Below are positions 54,851 through 64,000 of a stretch of 64,000 bases of DNA, piece after piece (position 1 is the first letter of the stretch; each line of letters starts with the position of its first letter). The notes under the pieces were generated by a model. It made no database searches. It had not been told where the DNA came from and saw nothing but the letters and a program-made list of their open reading frames with translations. Origin of the DNA: Durusdinium trenchii. Its lineage: Eukaryota; Sar; Dinophyceae; Suessiales; Symbiodiniaceae. Made by a program: the position numbers and the translations under genes. The stretch lies in the NCBI GenBank assembly GCA_963970005.1, contig CAXAMN010001481.1, positions 54,875 through 118,874 of the forward strand. The letters are read 5' to 3'.

Positions 54851-56690
54851 CACATCCATTTTCCGTCCCCGACAACGCACGCTTTGTCTCGCTCTTCCGC
54901 GGCACTAGCGACTAAACGAGAGCGCAAGCATCGGAGATGCTTTTGGGAAAAACACCTCTGAGGATCTTGCTGCTTGGAGTATCTCTGCTCCAGCACGGCA
55001 AGGCCCAAGGGCGTACGTTGATGAGCATCCAAGGCCTTGTGGCTGATGCAAACTAACAACTCGATGATGCTCAATAACAAAGAAGCAAAGGAAACAGTTG
55101 CCATCATACAGGTGAAGCTGACAAGAGTGTTTAGAGTTTAGAAGCTTAGAGTCACGTTCAATGGCACAACAACCCCAAGCGATCCTATAGGAAGCAGGAC
55201 AAAGCGTAACAGCGTCTTGCGCAACCAAGATTCATTTATCATACATTTTGGATGCTCCAGGAGTTTTTCCACCACCTTGTATACATCGCTTCAGCAACAA
55301 AAACAAAAAACATTCCAAAACATTGCAGCGCCTTGATACTGGAAGCCAGTTTCTAGGTGTAGTTTGATTTGGAACCCTTGCACCCGCTGCCAAGCATCTT
55401 CAACATGGCCCATCCATGCTGCCAGGTGCAGAGGTGTTCGGCCATAGCCATCTCGTACCTTACACAAATCCGGTTGTTACTAGCTGCAACCCACCTTGCA
55501 AACTGTGAGACATACAGTCGTACAAAGAGCACTCTGCACTAATGTAAGTCCTTCATTTATCGCGCTGCAAGGGCTAGTCCACTTCGGACTTCACATACGC
55601 AGGGGACACATAATTCAAGTATCTTGACAGAACCCCCGCCGATCATTCTGTGTTTAGAACTTGGCAAATTAAATGGCATGGTCACCATGGTCCGCTTCTT
55701 TGCGCAAACTAAGTTGCTCAAACTAGACGAAAGGGTAGCCTGAAGGCGAACATAACAAGAATAGAAGCGATGTAGCTTGCACATGGTGTGCATACGCGAT
55801 ATAGAACGAAACGTTTTCAGTGAGGACACCAGCACTGAAGACATGGATGATGATGGTGATGATGACAATCACGCATGATGAACAGACCACCAGTTACAGA
55901 CCAGTAGACCGATTTGAGACTTCACCAACTGTACATTTCCCCACCTGCATACTGCACACCCCCACAACACCCCTATTTCCGCTCTTGCTGCGGACGCCTT
56001 CGTTCACGTCCCTTCCTCCAAATTGACCGGGGGAGTCTCCATAACTGGCAACTGTACATCTTGATGGGAAAGCAACAGCCGCCTCAACAGTCACCTACAA
56101 AGCAAACAGACTCAAAAGTTGGCCACCTGCAGCAGCACAGTGCCCACCACAGTGGCAAATTGCTCATAGAAGCCAAGAAAGCCAACAGAAGCCGTCAAAT
56201 GCCATCGCAAGCCATCAAAAGCCACTTAAAAGCAAACAGAAGACACCAAAAGCCGCAAAAGCCAACCGAAGATCAAACGTCAACCAAAGCCACCAAAAGC
56301 GTTGAAAAAAGACATCCCAAAAAAGATTGAAGCGCAAATATACCACTTAAACAATACAATATGAGTTCAACACAAACATCTACAGCCAACGATATTTGTC
56401 AGTAGTAACACTAGCGTGACACCATCACCCATAGAACATAACGTGTCTCTCACTCCGTTTTCCTGGTTGCGTGAGCTCCGACTTCTCGACCTCACCCCAT
56501 TTAGGGTGGGTTGGGTGGGCCTTTCTTTGAAGCCACAACTGCGTGTCCGACACGTAACGCTATCGGTCGAACTTTTCTTTCCTTCTAGCTACTACGTGTC
56601 CCTCACTCCGTTTTCCTAGTTGTGTGAGCTCCGACTTCTCGACCTCACCCCTCTTCAGTTACCAAGGTTGAGTGAGTCGAAGCTTCTCCG
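54851..56690. other. Intergenic, no gene recognised
   Basis: 56160-56330 holds degenerate AAGCCA-type units. A direct repeat of about 55 bp (GTGTCTCTCACTCCGTTTTC ... CTTCTCGACCTCACCCC) lies at 56442 and again at 56589, close to the 3' end of the RT element. Confidence 0.5.
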
Positions 56691-56759
56691 GAGGTGGTGT
56701 CTTGGAAGAGCCAGAGGACTTGGGTTTCGAAGTTGTCTTTTCTTTTACTTCTTTGTCCA

Positions 56760-57400
56760 AGGCAGTTGCCGCCGCAACCATCTTCTTGAGGACGAGGAAG
56801 CCAAGGTTCTCCGTCCACTTCCATGCGCAGGTCGGGATCAAACTTCCCGAACTTTTCTTTACTTAGGTCGTCCGCATCTTCAGTCTGCTCTCTGGGTATC
56901 CAGGAAAGACTCAGGTCCAGGGAGTAAGAAGTCTAGCTGCGCCGCCAACTCCGTCGCCTCCAGGGAGCCTGCGGTCCGAACACCATGATGGCGACCGTCA
57001 CGGCTAGAAGCTCAGAAGTGGAGATCGTCCGAAAAGGCTCACCTTTTAGGTACAGGAAAGGTGCGTTCTTTCTGGTCAACTTTACGTGGAACCAGCGCGC
57101 CTGCATGGTCGTGTTGGTGCTGTAGGTTTCCCAGCCGCCGATGGCGACGCCGTCCTGGTCTGCCATGGCGTCCACCCGGAAGATCTCACCCAGGACTTTC
57201 GGCGTGGGAGAAAGTGACTTCATCGGGGTTTTGCTGACCATCTCCTGGAAGAAGGCAATGGCCAGTTTTACCGCCATGTGGAGCTCGAAGTGGTACTCGA
57301 GCAATTGCAGCATATAGTGGGGCCAAGAAAGGCCTGGCCACCTTGATGGCTCCTGACAAGAACCCCATGCGACCCAAGCCGGCTTTGAACTCTCTGCCCA
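56760..57400 (-). pseudogene. RT connection and RNase H domain, frameshifted and partly deleted
   Basis: REFKAGLGRMGFLSGAIKVA then a frameshift to HFELHMAVKLAIAFF, GEIFRVDAMADQDGVAIGGW (first RNase H aspartate), RTISTSELLAVTVAIMVFG (glutamate), a deletion, then SWIPREQTEDADDLSKEKFG (final aspartate). Confidence 0.75.
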
Positions 57401-57404
57401 ACCG

Positions 57405-57915
57405 AACAAGGTGCTCTTCCCGCAGTACGACGATTTGGAGGCACGCTCGCCTTCGACGTCAAATCGGTTGGTTCCGGCGCAGGAGAGAGACTGGGGGCTC
57501 CAGGCCTGTACATGTCGGTTAGACAAGGAGGAGGAAGTGTTCTTGAACACCCGAGGCACCTTCATGGTTGCTTCAGCAGCTTTTTGGTGGGGTCGACTGG
57601 CGGGGCTTCTCTTTCGGGTTTTCCACCAGGTGCTACCTCGCGATGCCTCACTGTACCTCATGCTGTTCGCAGACGATGGGCTGCTCCTCACCTCCGGCGA
57701 GCACTGCCACACCTTGATCTTTGCCTTGTTCATCTACCTGGAGGTGATGGAAGTTCCCCTCTCTTGGCCCAAGACCAGGGGAGGATTGGAGACCGAATGG
57801 ATTGGCTATACAGTCGACTTCAAGAACTGGACCTTGAGCATCAGCAAACGAAAGGTGGATTGGCTCAACACCTGGAGCAATTGGGCGATCTCGGAGGGTC
57901 GCATGCTGGTCGAGG
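57405..57915 (+). pseudogene. Inverted RT palm/thumb block
   Basis: The plus frame reads PNKVLFPQYDDLEA, DWGLQAC, FLNTRGTFMVASAAFWWGRL, LMLFADDGLLL (DD at 57672-57677) and WIGYTVDFKNWTLSISKRK to GRMLVE. The end (…RMLVE) should join EFKAGLGRMG, which lies on the other strand just left of this block. Confidence 0.75.
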
Positions 57916-57919
57916 TGGG

Positions 57920-58400
57920 TATTGACCCGCAGCCCGGGGGTTCCATCGTGAACCACCCTGACATCGCTCTACTGCGAGCCACCTGCAACTCGTCCCCTTG
58001 GCCTCGCCCAGCGTGACCTTCACCGTCCAACCTTTCTCCAGGTCCGATTCGACGTGCGCTCTGACCTTCTCTATGTGCTCCTTCGCCGAGGTGTAGTTGC
58101 CGCGGAACTCGTGTAGGTCTGAATCCTCCCACCTGGCCGGTTGATCTTCAGCTTCCTTTTTCTCCCTCTTGTTGTAGACGGAGCTGACCCAAGGTATCTC
58201 ACCTCTGGCGCCGAGCGGAACCCCTGTCGCCGCCATGCCCTCCAAGAACTTCGAGTCCGGGTCCTGCACCACCTCAGCCCAGGCACGCAATCGCCGAAAG
58301 TGGATCTCAGACGACCTGTCCGTTGACCTACGATGTGGATCAAAACCAAGGCCCACCAACAACTGATCCATCCTTCCCTTGAGACCTGTAACCTGGAGAG
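57920..58400 (-). pseudogene. RT N-terminal part
   Basis: RRLRAWAEVVQDPDSKFLEG, FRGNYTSAKEHIEKVRAHVE, GWTVKVTLGEAKG, then, with frame changes, DELQVARSRAMSGW and VHDGTPGLRVNTH. The next expected residues (…PNKVLFPQYDD) are at the far end of the inverted block. Confidence 0.65.
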
Positions 58401-58436
58401 CCCAAACTGGCGCTTGGGCGTATATTATGCACCCAG

Positions 58437-58550
58437 AGCAAAAAGAAACATCCATGGGCGTTTCTCGGGCTCAAGAAACACCCACGGGCGTTTCTTTCAC
58501 AAAAGAAACAACCCGGGGCGTTTCTTTCACAAAAGATACACCCGACCCCT
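58437..58550. repeat. About 30-bp tandem repeat with hairpin arms (AAGAAACACCC...GGCGTTTCTT)
   Basis: Three to four units, each with GAAAC and GTTTC arms around a C/G core. It is framed by an 18-bp direct repeat CTGGAGAGCCCAAACTGG at 58395 and 58719. Confidence 0.75.
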
Positions 58551-58951
58551 GGGAGTGCTCCGCTACCATGGGTCCGAAAACGTGCACGGCGCCACAACGA
58601 GAGCACAGTCGCGCCCACCAGATTCTGCGAGCCTGCGCAGTCGAAATGGACGAAGATCTCGAGGTGAATGAATTCCTACTTAAATTCACTATATATAACC
58701 CAATGAACATATGGCCTGGAGAGCCCAAACTGGTGCATGCTTGGGTGGGTGTATCCTGTATGCTTCTTTGTTGCGAGTTGTTGGGAGCTGCATTGCGCAC
58801 ATGTGTGTTTTTCCATAGCGCGCATTTTTAAAAACATGTTTTGTCTTCGTGTTTTCGTTTGGGTTTGTTCTTCGTGCTTTCATATTGCATGCATGCATGC
58901 GTTTGCAAAGCACAGCGTCGACGCATCTTTTCAATCCATTGATTGGTCTGC

Positions 58952-60973
58952 TTAAACGTCCTTCAAAGCACGAAACTGCAGGGCCCTCTTCAAACAGTAT
59001 CGCCTGGCCCATGCTTTGTGGTAAGTGGAACCGTGGCAACTTTTTGCTACTGAGCGAGTCTTGCCCATAAAGTCTTCGTCCAGGAATGCGGAAAGGTGCT
59101 GTAAACATATCTTGTTCTGGGAGAACACATCGACCAAGTGGCGCAAGTAGTGGGATTTTAAAATTCACTTCATTTTTTGCAAACTCTCGCAAGAGAGTCG
59201 CTGGTAACACGCGAGGTGAAGACGGAGCAGCCAAGTGACTTCTGCAACGCACGGCGCTGACATGATCACGCATTTGTTCAAGTTGAACGTGCTTAATGCC
59301 ACATCCAAGGTCCAGCACATTGTTGCTCTCAACTGCGCATGTCGTTGCAACTGCACCGGCGCATTGCACGCCAAAAGACACATAATGTGTGTACAAAAAC
59401 CCAATAGCGTTCTTGCTTTGGCAGCCTTGACTCTGGAGTCGAGAATTGGATACGGCCAGTGATCATAAGATGGTCGGCCCAAGCGAGCTTTCGTCAGCTT
59501 GCCCATGTAGAGCGCCATACCGTGGCTTCGCGCCCATGCTTCCGCGTGTTTGCTGAATAACCTCAATATGTCATTGTGGTCTTGTAGACCGTAAAAGAGC
59601 CCCATCGAACCGTCTTGAAGGGAGTCGATCAAGACTGATGCAACAATGTCGCGAAGAGTCCCCAGATGCACTATGTGCATCAAGTCGAGGAGCCGTTTGC
59701 TCTTCTCAAACCTGGGCACAACTTTCCAAGGGCTAGGATCAGAAGGCGAATCTTCCATTGTCAATGTCCAACGCCACAACGCTCTCAGAGTAAGGTCTCC
59801 CCAAGACAATTCAGGGCTCCTTTTGTCCGAAGTGGCCAGGCACCAATCGCAGCGTGAGTTGCATTTGAAATATCTGCCAGTTTTCTCCAGGAAGTGCGAA
59901 TACATGTGCGCTTCCATGTCGCCCTTCCAGTAACAGAAGGCCTGAGGTTCTGATCGCAAGACGATAGGAAACAATTTTGAAGGAAGGTGCCCCAGAAACG
60001 AAAGGCATGTTATTGCAGCCTTTACCTCAGTATCCTTTTCAAAAAACTTCAAAAATGGAACCACACGACAGACTCTTCAAAGAAACTTAAGAGAACAGAA
60101 ACACACTTTCAGGATAGCTGCTCCACGCAATGGCATACGTGTCCCTGCCAGTTTGTCGCGTTCAGAGTCCACAGAATGGAACTTGCCATCATGGTCCACA
60201 AAGGCCCATTCACCAATTTCCAACTGCTTCAGGTCCCATGCAAGGATTCTGCAAATTGTTTCTCGAGTGGCCTCTGTAACTTTGAAGTTCCAACGCCGGC
60301 TATACACTGTCTTGTGAGCCATGAGTCGGCACGCTTGCAGCCACTGGACCATGACCAGATCGTACAGGTACTGCCTGAGCCATTGCGAGACTAACGCAGC
60401 ATGACTGACTGCCACACAACCCCATGTATATTCTGGGGCCAAAATGTTGATCTATTTCACAAAAGCGCCGGCAAAATGTGGAACTGCATCCTCGTGCACA
60501 ATGATTGGAACGTGTGTCCCTGCAAGTTCCGGCACACCAGAAGCAGTCCATAGAGCTGCCAAGTCTTTGTCAGCACCCAAGCACTCGTGGATCACCTTAA
60601 AACGCTCAAGTGCCAATTCGTTTGATCTTACGTTTGTTGGGCACCACCACATATTATATGTATGCATATATATATATATAAGCATATATATATGTATACA
60701 ATATATAGAACATAAATTCCAACAACAGCTGAAGGCCAAACAAGTCGCACGCGGGCCCGCTGAGTGGAGCGCTTGCAGCATGTCGGATGGAAGTATGACC
60801 GAAATCTCCTGGCTTTGGAGGCCATCCAAAGCATGAAGCAAAGGGACATTGACCTTGTAGATCCGAATTGGGAGCTTCACAAAGCGGAAGAAGTCGCGCT
60901 CCCGAGAACATGCAAGTTGCTTTGCACTCACCTGATGGGCGCAAAAATCAAATGAACCCAATCTGGTCAACAT
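58952..60973 (-). CDS. Dinoflagellate multicopy protein family of unknown function (KGD...C-x-x-C...HxVHLG type)
   Basis: Minus-strand frames, introns not placed exactly: 60973-60452 (VNVPLLHALDG, ISVILPSDMLQALH, VPELAGTHVPIIVHEDAVPH), 60442-60077 (CRLMAHKTVYSRRW, EIGEWAFVDHDGKFHS), 60064-59165 (FLKFFEKD, CYWKGDMEAHMYSHFLEKTG, RCDWCLATSD, LLDLMHIVHLGTLRDIVASV) and 59146-58952 (CLQHLSAFLDEDFMGKTRSV, AKSCHGSTY). I recall this combination from many dinoflagellate proteins, where it is highly multicopy. The spread and the Cys/His pattern suggest a mobile or transposase-derived origin (inference). A TA microsatellite (60654-60712) lies in the first intron. Function unknown. Confidence 0.6.
60654..60712. 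repeat. TA microsatellite
   Basis: TATATA and GTATAC runs within a probable intron. Confidence 0.85.
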
Positions 60974-61753
60974 TCAACCCCAATCTTGTGAACATTCAAA
61001 AAGCAATGTTCCTGAACATATTCAAATTCAAAACGCAAGTGGTATATATAGCGAATTCAGAATTCAATGTGCAATGTCAAAATAGCAACGTTCCCTATGC
61101 ATCCGCCTTGCAGCAACCGTCTTTGACAAACATGTCTGCGGTCTCCCCAGCGCCCTTCACAGAAAGCTTTCCGGACGCAACACGATCTGCCAATCGGAGC
61201 ACTCCAGCACTATCCATATCGTCCACAGACCTGTGTCCATGCATCGCAAGAGGAACTTGCAAAATTGACCACAAATGTCGACACATGTTTGGATGATTTC
61301 AACAACACTTGCAATAAAATGACAAGGCACATTTTCTTGCGGTATTTGCGAGCTGGCTCTGTGATGTCAGGCTTCGACCTGCGCGTGGCCAGAAACAACT
61401 GCCACTTTGACTTGGTCACTGTGCAAAACTGCCAAACGCTCTGCAGGTCAGGAACTTAGAGGACAGCAGCTAAATTTGTCTCTTCGCACGGGCCTCTCAA
61501 GACACCACCAAAAATCACTTGTCCACCCCAGCCCCATCTCAAGTCGATTCGACTTGAGCTCACGGGCCACCCCTACAAATGGGCAATGATGGAGTTTGAG
61601 GGCTGCTTCGACTGCTTTCTGCACTCAAAGGAAGGCTGACCAAGCCACACATCAGAAATCATTTCATTCAACAACCGCCTTTGTTGGTATAGCATTGAAC
61701 TTCAAAACGTAGTAGCTGGTCAGCTGTAAACTAACTATAGGATATCTATGATA
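60974..61753. other. Spacer between two minus-strand genes
   Basis: AACATTCAA motifs repeat at 60966-61030. A minus frame at 61286-61095 (GVLRLADRVASGKLSVKGAG) has natural composition and could be an upstream exon of the 58.9-61.0 kb gene, but I cannot show this. Confidence 0.4.
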
Positions 61754-64000
61754 TCAGGCCTTGGCTTTTGCCTTAGCCTTCGACTTCCCTGCCGCCTTCT
61801 TGTTTGCTTGCTTAGCAATGGCTGAAGCAGCTTGCTGCGGCTTCTCGTACTGCCTTTGTAAAGACAGCATCTCCTTGACCATGGGAATGTAGTCCGCCTC
61901 CTGCACGCATGGCAACACATGAGTGGAGCAGATGAGTGGAACTCAACAATCATACGAATGAAGAAGTTCCCCAAAGCCTGCGAACTAGAAGCTTCCCAAA
62001 GCGCTTCATTTGTTGGCTCCCAAAGCGGAATAGAAGCCCAGCCTCATTCACCTGCGCCGACACCAGCTGCTGGACCTTCAAGTACAGCTCCCTAAGCAAC
62101 AGCCACAAGCATCATAAGGTGAAGAAGTCCTGCTGAAAAAATGCGTCATAAGGTTGAGTCTGGTGCAACCAGGACACTCAAACAGTCTAGAAAATTTGTC
62201 CATCTCCGTCTTCAAGGCCTCTCCATACGGCAAAGGCTGCAAGGTAAGCGCCAACTGGCTTGAATCGCTCTTCTTCTTGAGCAATTTTTGAGCCATATCA
62301 CGGCCCTTTTCCAGCGGCGTCAAAGTTGACTGGTCCTTTGGCTGACGCCTCGGCTTTTTGGGGGCCGGCTCCTCCACCCTTCCATCGCCTGCAGCGTGCT
62401 AGGCGCAACCGACAGCGCTGCAGGACTGTAAGGTGAAGGTGTAGGTGTGCCTGACGACGATGGCTGGTCTGGCAACATAGAAAGGCGCTTGGAGCACTTC
62501 GGCTTGGGCGCAGGCATCTTCCTAAAAGCTTCCAAGGTCAATTCTGCGCAGAAAACCAACGCGAAAAAGTCGCCCGCAAGGAAACTCAAGAAAAACCTTT
62601 CCAATCAACCAAAACTCATGAGGTCGGAGATGGAATCCTTGTTCTCATCATCCACAGCAATCTTCCCGGTTGTCAGGATAGAACCTCAAACAGCATAGAT
62701 AAAAAATAATCGACCGCGTAGAAAAGTCTTCAAACGTCAACAAAAGTTTTGCCACGTTTTGCCTAGTAACCTCTTCTCTTGAAGTTCTCGTCCTCATCCA
62801 CCCGCTTGGCAACAAGAAACACCCAGCCATTTGGATTGTTCTCATCTCGCTCCACCAAACCATTATCCATCTTATGCTTCATCACCTTGTCCGCCTCATC
62901 ACCATAGGCATCAACCATCTGCTTCTTTGTAAGGCGCAACGCCTGTTTGCGGGAAGTCTGGATGCGGCCCTCCTCCTCTTGAAGCTGCAAAATGGCACTG
63001 ACGCCGCTCAATGATCCATTCTGCTCACACAGCATCCCAATCCTTGGATATGGTCAAGGAACCAGGAAAAATGAACATCAGCATCCCCAAGCAGGGTCAA
63101 GGCAAAACATCACCCTAAGCAAATCCGCCCGTAGGGAAATCCAGAGGGAAAAACAAACATCACCTTAAGCAACGCAAAGAATCAGTTCAGATTTCCGGCT
63201 CTCATCAAAAACCAGTGCATGGAGCGAAGGCATGCCCTGAACTCGGGCAGGGTTATCCCTCAACCTGTTGATGAGGTTCGCTGCAGCTCGTCTCGAGTAT
63301 GTCTCATTGTTTTTGTTCATGTGTTGCACAGGTTGGAACACCTGTTGCTTCTGCTCCTGCTTTGAGTTCTGCAGAGTGGGCTGCTGCACTGCCGATGGAT
63401 GCTGTACTGCTGAGGGTCGCTGCTGTTGTTGGGCCATGGCTGCTGCGCCTGCACTTGCCGTCGCTGTGGCTGGCTGCCCAAGCGGTTTGCACGAAGATGG
63501 GACTTGCCATCCCATGGCTTGCAACTCTGCTTCTGTGATCTCTTGCTTTGCATGGGGGGTTGCTGGCAGCCTCCCATCCGTTTCGGGAGCTGCAGTCTTC
63601 TCTGCAGGCTGGCTGGGCGCTAGCTTTGCCTGCTGCTGTGGTAGCGAAGCGTTTTCCTCTGCATGGGCAGTGCCTGGGAGTGGAGCACAAGCTTGTTGAA
63701 TTTGATGCGGAGTCGGTAGGTCTCCATGGACCAAAGTCACAGCCTGAACAAGTGAAGGCAGAGCAACTGGCTGGACAGCTGGGTGCTGCAGCGGCTGGGC
63801 TCCTGGAGCTGCTGGAATGGCTGGGGCTGGTGGCTGGACTTGCTGCTCATGGTCGGGCAAAGCTTTTTGGTCTGGCTGGCTGGGCGCTGGGTTGGCCTGC
63901 TGCTGTGGTAGCGGAGCTTTTTGCCCTGGCTGCATGGGCGCTGCCGGGCCTGGTGGCTGGGCGCTGCCGGGCCTGGTGGCTGGACTTGCTGCTCATGAGA
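61754..64000 (-). CDS. Dinoflagellate multicopy protein family of unknown function (QxEEG...TKKQM...DKVMKHK), 5' end beyond window
   Basis: Proposed exons from right to left: 64000-63165 (P/Q/A-rich repeats, then TYSRRAAANLINRLRDNPAR and SLHALVFDESRKSELI), about 63035-62766 (LCEQNGSLSGVSAILQLQEE, LTKKQMVDAYGDEADKVMKH, GLVERDENNPNGWVFLVAKR), 62684-62616 (GSILTTGKIAVDDENKDSIS), a K/P-rich part ending at 62178 (KTEMDKFSRLF), 62091-62052 (ELYLKVQQLVSAQ) and 61900-61754 (EADYIPMVKEMLSLQRQYEK, ending KSKAKAKAKA, stop). The last two joins are GT-AG and hold phase. The central block belongs to a family I know only from dinoflagellates. The low-complexity N-terminus and lysine-rich tail suggest a nuclear or nucleic-acid-associated protein (inference). 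Confidence 0.65.

Larger units (their letters stand above)
56691..58455 (-). mobile_element. Remnant of an RT-RNase H retroelement with an internal inversion
   Basis: Minus-strand order: RT N-terminal part (58400-57920), an inverted block on the plus strand (57405-57915), then RT connection and RNase H (57400-56760). Several frame changes and a deletion in RNase H show it is dead. I recall the RT type (VVHDGT...VN, FADDGLLL) as abundant in dinoflagellate genomes. Confidence 0.75.

Noticed and set aside
1-64000. tRNA or rRNA genes
   Set aside because: No stretch with convincing T-loop plus acceptor pairing or rRNA signature was found by eye; a covariance search would be needed to exclude them.

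Overview
The window looks like nuclear DNA of a dinoflagellate, most likely Symbiodiniaceae or a close relative (inferred from gene families recalled from those genomes, not from a search). Signs are small exons with GT-AG introns, gene families I know mainly from dinoflagellates, abundant retroelements, and a 40-bp dispersed repeat seen in Symbiodiniaceae sequences. There are no tRNA or rRNA genes and no prokaryote-style operons. Product names rest on motif reading and memory of families. Exon boundaries outside intact ORFs are hand-made proposals.

Layout. 1-7.24 kb: the minus strand carries one unbroken Copia polyprotein frame that runs off the left edge. 7.2-29 kb: host-like genes, all on the plus strand: a multi-pass membrane protein (12.86 kb), an EF-hand protein (23.8 kb) and a membrane-anchored Gfo/Idh/MocA oxidoreductase (27.9 kb), with a few isolated exons. 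A tyrosine-recombinase retroelement with split direct repeats is inserted at 16.4-20.1 kb. 29.7-45.2 kb: a gene-poor block of AT-rich islands and many tandem repeat arrays, with one 5'-truncated LINE (30.4-34.7 kb) and a 10-N gap. The LINE keeps zinc-finger and ubiquitin-protease-like ORFs that overlap each other. 45-64 kb: host-like genes on the minus strand: a cohesin-loader SCC2/NIPBL-like gene, an RT retroelement remnant, and two dinoflagellate multicopy families.

How it fits together. A plus-strand array on the left and a minus-strand array on the right converge on the AT-rich block. Inside the block the AT-rich islands change sign of GC skew near 35.57 kb: G-rich on the plus strand to the left, C-rich to the right. 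Much of the rare base that remains is in CpG. This suggests strand-specific, CpG-sparing decay at a convergent gene-array boundary. Two internal inversions stand out: the middle of the SCC2-like gene (about 48.1-50.45 kb) and the middle of the RT element (about 57.4-57.92 kb) are flipped relative to their flanks. Both could be real rearrangements or assembly errors.
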